This document shows positions 14,101 to 25,300 of a stretch of DNA of 64,000 bases, piece by piece. Origin of the DNA: Polydactylus sextarius (taxonomy: Eukaryota; Chordata; Actinopteri; Polynemidae); the NCBI GenBank assembly GCA_016801845.1, contig CM028912.1, forward strand, positions 17,544,001 through 17,608,000, read 5' to 3'. Position numbers and translations under genes: made by a program. The notes under the pieces were generated by a model. That model saw only the letters and a list, made by a program, of their open reading frames with translations. It did not search any database and was not told the DNA's origin. The first letter of the stretch is position 1. The number at the start of each line of letters is the position of its first letter.

Positions 14101-17100
14101 TGGTAGTAGTTCAATCCAGCTTCATTGATGTGCTTATTGGTGCCATCAGGAAGTATCCTGGGCCAAGATACAGAGAAGCGATAGTGGGATACCTTCAATT
14201 TCTTCAGCACCTCCACATCCTTGTCAATCTTATTGTAGCTATCACAAGCAATATCGCCATTATCACTGCTGCCCACTTTCAAAGGAGTATGGGCAAACTT
14301 GTCCCAGATGCTTAACCCCTTTCCATCGGCTCTCCAACTCCCCTCAATCTGAAATATAATTAGTACAAGTACAAGTGCCAGTGAGTTAACAACCTGTGAG
14401 TAATGAGTAAACACCCTGTGTATCATAACAATTATTCCGACACTTCACTATGCCCACATGAAAGAATGATCTATGTGCCAATGTGACTTACCTGGTAAGA
14501 GGAACTGGCAGTACTCCAGTTGAAAGTCTTAGGAAAGTGTCCATGAAGCATCTTCTCATCATCCGGTAATGGGAAACCATTGTCCTTCATGATACGGTAA
14601 TAATAGTGAGCAGAGCGTTTGGGTGTCCTTGGCCGGTTTGGGTTAGTGAAGTCCACGTGATGCAGCCCAAATCCAACTCTGTACCCATAAAGCCACTCAA
14701 AAGAATCCATGAGTGATGTTGCTATGTATCCTTTCACCTTCACACCATCAAGATTGTGAGCTTCATATAGTAGGATAAAATTATGTAATTAGCAGTATAA
14801 AAGTTTACATTTGTGGAAAAAGCATCCTATGAAAGACTGCACTGTATAATCACACATAATATAGTGAAATTTCACAGCCAACATATGGTTGAGCATATAT
14901 GTTATAAAATTAAAGATGACTACCTGAGAGTGACATATCAGACTTGTTTTAGCTTTATAATCCTAAATTGCAGGGTTCAATTTGTGCTTGAATTTTCAAA
15001 AAGTATAAGTGCACTCACCCTTTAAGGCCTCATCAATGTAGGTTTTGTAATAAAATACTCGATCTGTGTCATCAACTGTGGTCCATCTGGGTTCTGTAGC
15101 TACTCCATTCTCAGTAATGTAAATCTCTGGATCTCCATACTCCTCTTTAATCCAGTTGAGGAGTCTCCGTAAACCCCATGCTACGGCCCTCTGTTTCTTT
15201 ATGACAGTAGTTGGTGAATCTGGTTCCTCTGCTTCTGACACATCCCTGTCATTTTGATAAGATGGAGGGTTAAGCTGTGCTGTAACATGGCTCACTATCT
15301 TTGTTGTGTAGTGATTCACACAGAACATGTCAGCAGTTCCCCTAATGAAAGTCTTATCTTCATCAGTGAAGGAAGGTAGTCTTGACTCTGTAAGATCTTG
15401 GAGGTCACTTTTATTTCCAACTTGCCACTTCATTGCATCAGGATAGTCACCATTCTTGAAAATAGGGTGTGCAAACCAGCCCAGTTGGAACTGCATAGCA
15501 CGGTCAGCAGCCATCACTTCTCTGGGAACATTAACATCTTTAGGTTCAATCCAATCTGCATTGAGGGCAATAGATACTTTCCCACCTTGGGATTTGCGAT
15601 ACTTATCATCATATGTGTGGTAGGCCTTGGCATGGGCTTTTATTAAGTTGTGTGCAACTCTGTATGGTGCAATTCCCGGATTTTTAACGTTTGGTGGAAT
15701 CTGTCCAAGTCCATATCCAGACCATGCAATTGTTTGAGGCTGGTTGAAAGTCATCCAAAATTTCACTCTGTCTCCAAAAGTAGCAAAGCAGAAATCACAA
15801 AAGTCATTGAAAATGTCAATCATCTGCACATTGTCCCATCCACCAAGGTCTTGTAAAGCTTGAGGGAGATCCCAATAATAAAGTGTCACCATAGGGGTAA
15901 TATTATGTGCAAGGAGACCATCGATCAGTCTGTTGTAGTAGTCAACACCTTTGTGATTCAGGGAGCTACGTTGACCATCAGGGAAGATCCTGGACCAGGA
16001 CAGAGACAATCTGTATGACTTCACCCTCAGTGCTCTCATCATATAGAAGTCTTCATCAAGTCTGTGGTAGCTGTCACAGGCCACATTTCCATTAGGATTA
16101 CCTGGAATACTGCCAGGTTTCTGAGTAAAGGAATCCCAGACACTGGGGCCTTTCCCATCTGTATTCCAGCCACCTTCAATCTGGTAAGCAGATGATGATA
16201 CTCCCCAACTGAAGCCATTGTGGAAAGTACCATAGTGGTAGAGTTTTCTTTGTAAATTAGTCTGACTTGAGAATTTCCTCCAGACATCCTTGGCTTTAGA
16301 TGGGACAGTGGAAGGTGGCATTGATAATATTTTATTTGACCCCATGTTTTTCAGTGTTGTTGTTGCATATGATAACTGGTTTTTGGAAGCAAAACCATTT
16401 CTCTTTATAACTTCAGAATAAAAGTAGGCAGACTGCTTTGGAGTCCTGGGCCTGTCGGGCAGTTCAAAGTCAACATGGTGCAGTCCAAACTTTTCACTGT
16501 AGCCTTGTGGACCCTCAAAACCATCCATAAGTGATTGGACAGTAAACCGTTGTAAATTTACTCCATCCAAATATATTGCTGTTTAGAGAAAGACATTCAG
16601 ACATTAAATTCTGTCAGAAGTTTTAAGTTTTGAGTAGAAAACAAATACACAAGAATTAAAGTACTGACAGCTCCCAATCTATCCCTTCTATGGATATGGC
16701 TATAAAATAGACACAGAACAGTACATTCGATTAGAAATTATTTAAATGCTGTATAAAATATTGTATTGTATTAGCAACACACCTACCTTTCAGGGCCTCA
16801 TTGGTGTAACTCCTCATGTACTGTATTCGGCTAGTGTCTTTGAGAGTGTCTCCACTATACTCAGTTGGCATCCCATTCCCAGTTATGTAGATAGGCAGTT
16901 TAGCAACATTCAAGTATTCTGTGGAGATATAGTTCAGAAGCCTTCGGAGACCCCATGGTGTTGAATATATCCAGTCAGAAGCTGTAGAGGACCATGATGG
17001 GTCCACATGCGCCTGGAAGTCGCCAACCCCTTGAGGTCCAGGAGTACAGCCACCTTCGCTGTGGTTGACCAAACGGGAAGTATAGTGGTTTAACCCAAAA

Positions 17101-20100
17101 AAGTCAGCTGTTCCACGTATCCTGTTTCTTTCATCAGGGGTGAAAACTGGAAGTCTTGCAGGCTCAGTAAGGGGACACTCTCTTCTTTTCTCTTCAATCT
17201 GAGTCTTTAGTGTTGCAGGATAATCTCCATCTACAAATATGGGATGTGCAAACCAGCCCAGCATGAAGTGTAGGTAGCGACCTGCAGCTGCTACATCTTC
17301 AGGTCTGGAGGAGTTCATTGGCTCAGCCCAATCAGAGTTCAGTGCAATGCCCACTTTTCCTCCTTGTTTCATCCTGTACTTGTCATTGTAGACGTGCCAG
17401 GCCTCAGCATGAGACTTAATCATATTGTGAGTCACCTAAAAGATCATAATAAATGATAAGATAGAGTAGAGATAAGCATCAGAGTAACAAATAAACGATT
17501 AGACTAATGACAATACCCTCACCTGATAAGAAGCAACTACAAAGTCCTTTACTCCAGGAGGATGTTCACCAGTACCATAACCAGCATGGCTCACTACCCA
17601 GGGGCTACTAAATGTGTTCCAGGTCTTGACCCTGTCTCCAAACCTGGAGAAGCAGAAGTCTGCATAGTCCTTGAAGGCTTCAACAGTGGATGTGTTGGTC
17701 CATCCACCATAGTCCTGAAGTGCTTGAGGCAGATCCCAGTGGTACAGGGTAGCAACAGGTTGTATGCCAGATTCAATAAGAGCATTGATCAGCTTGTCAT
17801 AGTAAAGAGCCCCTTTCTCTGACTGGCTGCTTCGATGGCCTGAGGGGAAAATACGGGCCCAGGAGATGGAAAACTGGTAGGTATTGACCTGAAGACCTCG
17901 CAAGAGGTAGACATCATAATCTACCTTGTGGAAACTGTCACAAGCTAGATCAGCTGTCTGATTTTCAAAGGCCAGCCCTTTGTGGCCAAAACCGTCCCAA
18001 ATGGTCTCTCCCTTCCCACCTTCTGACCAGCCACCTTCAACTTTGAAGGACTCACTGGAAGTGGCCCATTGGAAGTTGGCAGGGAAGGATTCGTTCAGGA
18101 AAGCATCTCGCTCAGATGAGGTCATGATGGCAAAATTACTCCAAGTTTTGCAGTAGGTCATGGAACATGATGACACTAGAAAATCATTTCTTTTGTCGGT
18201 TACACCCCTTTATTGTGATTGTATTGAGATAAACAGAAGATGTTGAAAATGAAATTAGTTTGGAAAACTTTGAAAAAAGAAAAATCCAACAAATGTTCTT
18301 TGGCTTAGGAATGGTAAAACAATTTACAGATGGAACCACACTGTCAAAATATAATGTCATTTTCATACATGCAGTGGTTTTTGAATATTTTCAGCCAGAA
18401 ACCCCTTTAGGGGAAAATATTTTAAGTGTCCTCCTCTTTCAATATGCATACTTATAAACACATATGTACACAATGTATAATAGTATATTACCCAACAGTT
18501 TACTTTCAGTATTTGTCAAATCTCTGTTACTAAATGTTATTAAAAAAAGAGCAATCCACTCTCTATTTTAGGGAAACATTGCTTATGTTTACAGCCATTT
18601 CTCATTTGCAGTACATTTGTTTTATACCTATTACTAGGTATTATTATTATTATAAGTTACCCAAATATTATATAAAAAGCACTAAACTGATCCTACAACA
18701 TGTGTGTTCCATGCTTTTGAAATAAATTGTGCAACAAGTGTGTACACAGTACAGTTTGTGTTACCTTTCTGGGACAGAGTCAGCAGGTTGTAAAATATCC
18801 ACCATGTCAAATCCAAGAATATTTTGGCCTCCAATGCTCAGTGCTGTGGGGCATGATAAGAATGTATTATGCATATAATTTATTGGTTTAATGTTTCCAA
18901 TAAATAAATGTTACATTGACATGATGGTTGATTTGTTATACAATTTGTTTTGGCAGTTTTGAGTTTGATAATCCATAGATTACTAGCCATATCATTAACT
19001 CAACTGAGGTTGTAATTCTTCATTGATCACATCAAAGTTTACCTTTTGTTATTTTGGTATCTGACAGGAAGTGATGAGGAGAACACTCATTGATGTTTAA
19101 CTCATAAATGAGAACTGGTTTCTTTCCACACATTCCCTACAAGAAAAAAATGTGCATGGTTTAGGGCTGACCATTTATTATCTATGTGACCGAAGACTGT
19201 TAATGATTTACATACCATGACAGTTTGCAGTTCCTTAGCCAAGTTTTGCCCAGAGTTGCAGTCATACTCAACTTTAATAGACAGGAAATCTAAATGTTCC
19301 TGAAAGACAGACCATGAATGAGTGTAGCAATATGTGGAGTGAAATTATGCTTGCACCTTCACCAAACAATTTAATCTATTAGGATTAATGTGCTTCTATT
19401 TTCTATGACTATGTTCTTACCAATTGCTGGGTGTCACAGATAACTTGGATTTTACTACCCCTTACTCCAACTGATACTTCTCCACCTGCAACAATTCATA
19501 TTCTAATTTAGTTACAGGGAATTACACAAGCACTGGAAGATAGAAGGCAAATTCTCCTTCTACCCATTTCAAGGGGGTAGAAGGTGAACAGATTTGAACA
19601 TAATTATCTTATCACACGCTGCCATAATCAATGTGCATCTTATAAAGCTGGATGACTATAGTTTTGAAGAAGATAAAAACAGAGTAACTCCACTTTGATA
19701 ACAGTCACGGTGATTATCAATAACATAATAAAGAATGATGGAGTAATTGAATATAAATGGAATAATAAATGTCTATATAAGTTTATGAACTAGGTCTATG
19801 AAAACATCTGTATTTTGCAGTGCTGTAGAAATTTAGTTATTTATATTTGTAGAAATGAACTTCTTAATTATGAAAATCAGGGAAACACAAATAATTTATT
19901 GAAACAAAAGCATAAAAAGTTAAAAATACTATTTTTGTATGCTTCGGTTTTTCAATGATAACAATAAAATAAATCATTAATGTTCATATTTACAATGATC
20001 TTATCTAAGATCAGGGCATAACGCAATAATATACTAATCTCTTACCTGTCTTAGGAAACAGCTGATGGTACTGGTTATAAACTCTGGTGTGTGCATCAAG

Positions 20101-20658
20101 AGCATTTTGCAGCTCTGCACCCGTCAGCTCATCCAAGTCATTCAGTGTTACCCACAACTTTGCCAGTGCCCCAAACTCCTGGAAAGCAAACTCTGCATAC
20201 TGCTGAAACATGTCCACCAGCTCCTGACTCTCCCAGCCTCCATACCTTGATTTCAAAGTGTCTGGCACTGCGGATCCGTGAAGAACAACCAGAGGCTGAA
20301 GGCCAACATCAAACAACTGTCTCAGCAGGGTCTGGTAACAGGTAATCACAGCCTGTTGGGGCTGGCTGGGGAGGCCTGTAGGTAGAAGCTGAGCCCATGA
20401 CAGTGGCACTTTGAAGTGAGTCACCCCTCTGCCCTGGAGGTACTCAAAGTACTGTCTGGAGCCTGGAGGTATGGGATGACTGCAGTCAAATGTGTCTAGC
20501 ACTGCCCCATCAGATAGTTTTCCCGTCAGACTTTCCACCTGTTCACTGCTCATGGGACCTGCAAGAAACATGGCCTGATGTTGATCATCATGTTCCTGGC
20601 ACATGCACCCATACACAGTTATCAAACACACAGAGAGAAGTTTCCCCAGAAACAACAT
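11125..20658 (-). CDS. lct: Lactase-phlorizin hydrolase, copy A (17 coding exons)
   Basis: Intestinal brush-border beta-glycosidase of the LPH family: type I membrane protein with four GH1-like repeats. Exons (high to low): 20658-20046, 19485-19421, 19299-19216, 19136-19043, 18843-18765, 18189 (or 18207)-17523, 17435-16787, 16578-15019, 14760-14492, 14348-14058, 13896-13698, 13002-12812, 12734-12628, 12388-12257, 12063-11840, 11746-11510, 11375-11125. Phases agree throughout, giving about 1,903-1,909 aa (human LPH 1,927). A hydrophobic signal peptide starts at MLFLGKLL. Repeat I is partial (exons 1-5). Repeat II (exons 6-8) has SSP and TGNG where acid/base and nucleophile Glu are expected. 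Repeat III has NQP (Gln about 1030) but keeps TENG. Repeat IV has NEP (Glu about 1507) and TENG (Glu about 1712), so lactase activity is expected. Exon 17 encodes a Thr-rich stalk, one membrane segment and a basic tail. The 5' edge of exon 6 is the only uncertain junction. No frameshift or internal stop was seen, so it looks functional. Confidence 0.93.
15407..16140 (-). repeat. Conversion tract 2, copy A arm (exon 8)
   Basis: Inverted near-identical match to about 27,380-28,115. Comparing line by line I found only a handful of substitutions over about 730 bp. Flanking exon-8 sequence upstream (the II-III linker) and downstream (after 15,400) is clearly diverged. The block encodes the core of repeat III, including the NQP motif. 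Confidence 0.85.
16681..16702 (-). pseudogene. Ghost acceptor and exon-8 start remnant in lct copy A intron 7
   Basis: Copy A intron 7 is 208 bp against 87 bp in copy B. At the exact place where copy B has its exon-8 acceptor, copy A has TTTTATAG followed by a degraded version of the copy B exon-8 start (CCATATCCATAGAAGGG against CAATATCCTTAGATGGG). The true acceptor lies about 100 bp further on, at 16,579. If the ghost site were used, the frame would hit TAA within about 15 codons. Confidence 0.7.
16702..18113 (-). repeat. Conversion tract 1, copy A arm (exons 6-7 with introns)
   Basis: Inverted match to 25,531-26,942. Exon 6 from the ERDAF residues onward, the whole intron 6, exon 7 and nearly all of the shared intron 7 are identical, apart from one coding change (17,993, Gly here and Ser in copy B) and one intronic base near 16,729. 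Both edges are abrupt: upstream exon-6 sequence and downstream exon-8 sequence differ strongly between copies. Confidence 0.92.
20130..20500 (-). repeat. Conversion tract 3, copy A arm (exon 1)
   Basis: Inverted match to about 22,460-22,805. The middle of exon 1 (repeat I core, around HPIPPGSRQYFEYLQ) differs from copy B at only scattered bases. The signal peptide side and the 3' end of the same exon are much more diverged. It is less uniform than tract 1 and so probably older or mosaic. Confidence 0.65.
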
Positions 20659-20703
20659 ATTGTCAGACTCTGGGGGAATGATTGAGGGCCCAGCTATCTA
20701 ACC

Positions 20704-20710
20704 TTTTATA
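20704..20710 (-). promoter_or_regulatory. TATA box of lct copy A
   Basis: The minus-strand sequence CTATAAAAGG lies 46-52 bp upstream of the start codon. That would place transcription start about 20 nt before the ATG and give a very short 5' UTR. Confidence 0.7.
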
Positions 20711-22259
20711 GCAGTTCCGTTTACAAGCTTGAAGAGTTTCATAACATTCATGGCTGTATGATGGGTTACTTTATGACGTGTTTTGTAAGAATGGTCACAG
20801 CCTTGGACACAAGAGGTCAAACAGCAGACAGAAGAGATTTATGATGAAAACAAATATCTGTGTAGAGGTCAAGTATGATATCCCAGAAAACAAAAGATAT
20901 GTTTGTTACAGAATGATATCGTTCCCTCACTCCTGTTTTTAAGTCAGTATCTAGTTAAATGCTTCAATTTATCCACTGGCTTCGTGTGGTTATTATTGAC
21001 AGCTCCTTGGGCTCTGAGGAATAACAATTATCCTGAGGTTAGCTAGAAACAGATGATTGAAATTATATCATTATGTCAACAGAAAGTGATATGCAGTAAA
21101 ATCTTTTTTTTTTTTAAAAAGATCTTGCTCCCAAATACTACCAGGAAATGTCAGTTTTTAGGTGAATAGTAAGTGAAGAGCTACAACAATATCATGTGGG
21201 TCAGAGGTTAAACATTCAAGGGACCCACATCCTGAGTTTGTCATTATAAGCATTACTGTAAGTATCACAACAACATGGCTGTAATCAGTTCTGATGAATT
21301 TAAGATAATTTAAGTTACACAACATTTAGCTCAGTGCTGATGTGGAATAGCAGATCCAATGGTGTTGCAGATGTTAGACAAGTTTAAGTATGGATTTGTA
21401 TTATTCTATATCCTTATGTTGTAATTCCTATTATTTACATTTATTTGCAAAAGTGAATCCTAATTTTTTTCAACACAACAATGTTCCTGTAAATGATTTC
21501 TTGATTCATGATTTTTGTGAATTTTGATTAAAGCTGGATCAGGCTGACTGATCTGACCAAAAACAAAACTGTTAAAATGTAAAAGAATCAGGTTATTTTT
21601 TTTCATTCACATCCATGCATGAGTCAGCATATCACAGAGTAATTAGATTTATTACTGGTCATTTAGATCTTATTCATCACTGTATCTTATATGTGTACAG
21701 AGGTGGAGGCTGAAATTTATTATATGGAAAAAAACATATATGAAATGAAATTCTTCCATTTTATTAAATTAAACAATAGATATTTTTGTTGTCTCAAACA
21801 TGTTCTCAGCTGTATCACACAAACGGAGACCACTTTAAAAAATGATTTCACATTTATTTTCATAAAATACACATGCAAATAAAAAGGTACATTAAAATGG
21901 GACTGAGACACATTGTGTACCTAATTTCTTCCATGTAATAAGTAAAACCCACAGGCAGCATGCAAGCCAAACATAATCTATTTTGTTTTTTATATTTACA
22001 TTTGTTATGAAATGTAAAGAACTCTCAAAGCAAATGCGACTCTCAAAGCAGAAAAGTGTACACCATTCTAAATTGAAACTGCATATTTCATATGATCTCC
22101 TACAATACACAAGAGGGATGAAGTTATTAGTTGACATGTAGGAGTCCATAGTCTTTCTGACTATCACAGAGCTGCAATAAAACACTGTATCTTGCACCCT
22201 CTGGATGTGATATTGATCTTAATTGTGTAGTGATCCAATAAGAGCAAAACACTATTGCC

Positions 22260-22266
22260 TTAAAAG
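22260..22266 (+). promoter_or_regulatory. TATA-like element of lct copy B
   Basis: TTAAAAG lies 48-54 bp upstream of the ATG, in the same relative place as the better TATAAAAG of copy A. A CCAAT box sits about 20 bp further upstream. The weaker match may mean lower or different expression, which is an inference. Confidence 0.5.
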
Positions 22267-22313
22267 AGCTTGGCTATCAGCAGATAATATCAGTCTATCT
22301 TTTTCAAGCCACA

Positions 22314-25300
22314 ATGAAGAACCTGTTGTGGATTCTGTGTCTTTATGTCTTATGCTTGTATGAATACTGCAGCAGTGAGGCAAATAGACAGGAGGGCTTC
22401 ATGCTTCTTGCTGGTCCACTGGAAGGACAGCTAGAGAGACACTCAGGCAGTGTGGTGAATGATGCATTTGACTGCAGTCATCCCATACCTCCAGGCTCCA
22501 GACAGTACTTTGAGTACCTCCAGAGCAGAGGGGTGACTCACTTCAAAGTGCCACTGTCATGGGCTCAGCTTCTACCTACAGGCCTCCCCAGCCAGCCCCA
22601 ACAGGCTGTGGTTACCTGTTACCAGACCCTGCTGAGACAGCTGTTGGAGGTGAGCCTTCAGCCTCTGGTTGTTCTTCACGGATCCACAGTGCCAGACACT
22701 TTGAAATCAAGGTATGGAGGCTGGGAGAGTCAGGAGATGGTGGACATGTTTCAGCAGTATGCAGAGTTTGCTTTCCAGGAGTTTGGAGCACTAGCAAAGT
22801 CGTGGGTAACACTGAGTGACTTGGATGATACAGTTGCTCCTGAATCTCTGCAAAATGTCCTCCAGCTCAACAGGAACATTTATCAGCTCTACCATCAACG
22901 GTTCCCTGGCAAAGGTGGGCAAAACCAGGAGTAAAGATATTATTTTATTACTATTATCAGTGACAGGTTTGGTATTGTTTATTATTTTACAGGTTAAATA
23001 GAAAAATAATGTTTACACTTAATGATTTAAAAACATGTAATAGTTAATGTATTAGGTCAAAGATAGCCTTTTCATCATGTCTTCAGAAGGACTTGTACCC
23101 TTCACCCCATTAGATTGCATGTGTACTCAGATTACATGAACAGATTATGGTCAGTAATCAGTCCACGTGAGATCAATAAAAAAAAAGAAGTCTAAACACA
23201 TTGAAATCTACCACATCACCTTCGTTCTATATTTTTGCATATACAGTCTTCATAAACATAAGCATTAAGTTGCTTTATTTTGTATGTTTACAGGAAGACA
23301 TATGTCAATTGGGATACGACCTACAGATGTAGCTCTCATTTCTCAGATAAAAGCTTCAACAACAGTAAGATGTGTCTTCATCATCACTCTCTTCTGTATA
23401 TGAATCACTTTTACTTGTCTCTTGCATTATATAATACTAGTATGGTGCTATTACTGTTATGCCTAAAATAAAAAGAAACAGTAAAGTAATAGAAATAGTA
23501 AATCAAGAGTAAATTATCTGGTTTCAGCAGAGTAATAAAAAAAGAAAAGAAAGAAAATTAGTAGTTTTTTTTGGAATTGTGAGTTTTTGCTGCAGGATGA
23601 CTCACCCCGAAAAACACTTTGAACTAACATATTATGGTTCTGGGTCTGAATGCAGTACTTAATTTTTAAGACTTTCTTTGGTTCAACTGGTAGAACTTAT
23701 TAGATTTCACACACTTGAATGAATACAATTTATTCTTCACATAAAGCTACTGTATTGACATGCCACAGACCACTATTGTGTAATTAATGCACATTTGGTT
23801 TGGTTTCAGTTATCTAGTATAGGCTTGACTATTTTGGTCTTTATTATGTTCAAAAACACAATGAGCTTTTCTGTTAAATTTTATAGCTCTCTATTTCAAC
23901 TCGGGAATGATACGAACTTAAAGACCTGGTGTCAGCAAGTTGTTGCAAGTGCTGTCTCTGCCCTTTTATTTATACAGAACTCAGGTCACTTCCAAATCTA
24001 GATCTAATTTTTTGATATAGATGACAATACAATCTTCCAAGTCACAGAGATGCACCTTTACAAGAGGATATCTAAAATACATTTAATGGCACTGGCAGTT
24101 TATTTTTCAGTAAGATAGAAACCTGATGACATCCTGTTCTGTATTTCATATTTGAAACAGATGGACTTCTTGTCAGTGCACATTGAATATAACTGTGCCT
24201 CATCAAACTTTGCAAAGGAGCTCAGAAACCTACAGGTACAGTTAACATCACTGTCACTTTGCATGTCATATCTTAAACTGCTATTATACTGCAACTACAT
24301 GCATTTTATATTATGTGTTATAGATGTCCAGTTGGAACTTGCCTATCCTGATATACAAAATAACTGTTCAGGGTTGTTCCTACAGTGAGTTCCAACTCCT
24401 TGGTAATTATTTTCAAGGTATTATACCTCTCTTAATATTACTGTAATCAATCAATTTTCTACATATATTCAGCAACATAAATCATAAACATGCACTACCT
24501 CTATGGATATGTTGGAGAACTATGCATTCATTTAAAATTTTGACTAATAATTTTACCACTACCTCTTTCTGTGTAACAAGACTGTCTCTCCAACAGGATA
24601 TTCACATATCAATTTCCGTATTATCTGTAGTCTAACAGTGACCCTGTGGTTCTGATAATGAATAGTGTGTGCAGCTGCAGAGATGTTATCAAAATGAACT
24701 CCAGATAGAGTATTTTTTGCTTGCAGTGAATAATCTGTTGTGAACTTTCAACACAGTTCTGGCACAATTTATAATAAGTATATCTAATAAAATATTACAC
24801 GTGACATCAAAACAATAACCAGCACCATTTGGTCCATTTGTGTTTTTACTAACCAAAGAAGATAATGACTGAGGGTGACCAAGGCTAGCATGTTGTGATC
24901 ATAAACTTTTACCATACAGTAATCATAAAACTTTATTTTCCTGGGAGCGTCACTACGTGGTAGTAATTTGTCTGAATTGTTCTTGCTACAGGCCAGGAAA
25001 ATTTTACAAGGAAATTCATGTACATAATGGAAATCAGCCTTGGGACATGTTCATGCATCAAACAACTTTCAATAAGTATTTTTCGATGTAAAATTAAAAA
25101 AATATATATTTTAAAAATGAATAGAAAAGGTGATTGTTAGGTGAAAACTAAAGATTTGAAGTGGGTGTTTGCATTGCTTGTTTGTTGAAAGTTTTAACTG
25201 AGACTATGCTTTGCATGTTCCATTAATGATGGTCATATAACTGTTAACAATCCTGTTATGAACACCTTACAGTCCTGAACAACAATGATCTGAATATTGT

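Larger units (their letters stand above)
20659..22313. promoter_or_regulatory. Divergent promoter interval between the two lct genes
   Basis: A 1.65-kb spacer separates the two lct start codons, so it must hold both promoters. Each edge has a TATA-like element 45-55 bp from the ATG (separate entries). The copy A side has a Cdx-type CATAAAG (minus strand, about 20,770) and an AGATAG GATA site between TATA and ATG. The copy B side has CCAAT (22,235-22,239) and AGATAA (22,282-22,287). Cdx2, GATA and HNF1 factors are known regulators of mammalian LCT. Function of these particular sites is inferred. No gene is seen inside the spacer. Confidence 0.7.

Noticed and set aside
17562..17822. Open frames opposite lct exon 6 that are identical in both copies (also 25,822-26,082)
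   Set aside because: They are shadows of the conserved exon on the other strand. Their identity reflects the conversion tract, not a second gene.
11125..20658. Copy A of lct as a pseudogene
   Set aside because: All 17 exons are in phase without internal stops or frameshifts, and the lactase repeat keeps both catalytic Glu residues. Only the exon-6 acceptor is doubtful.
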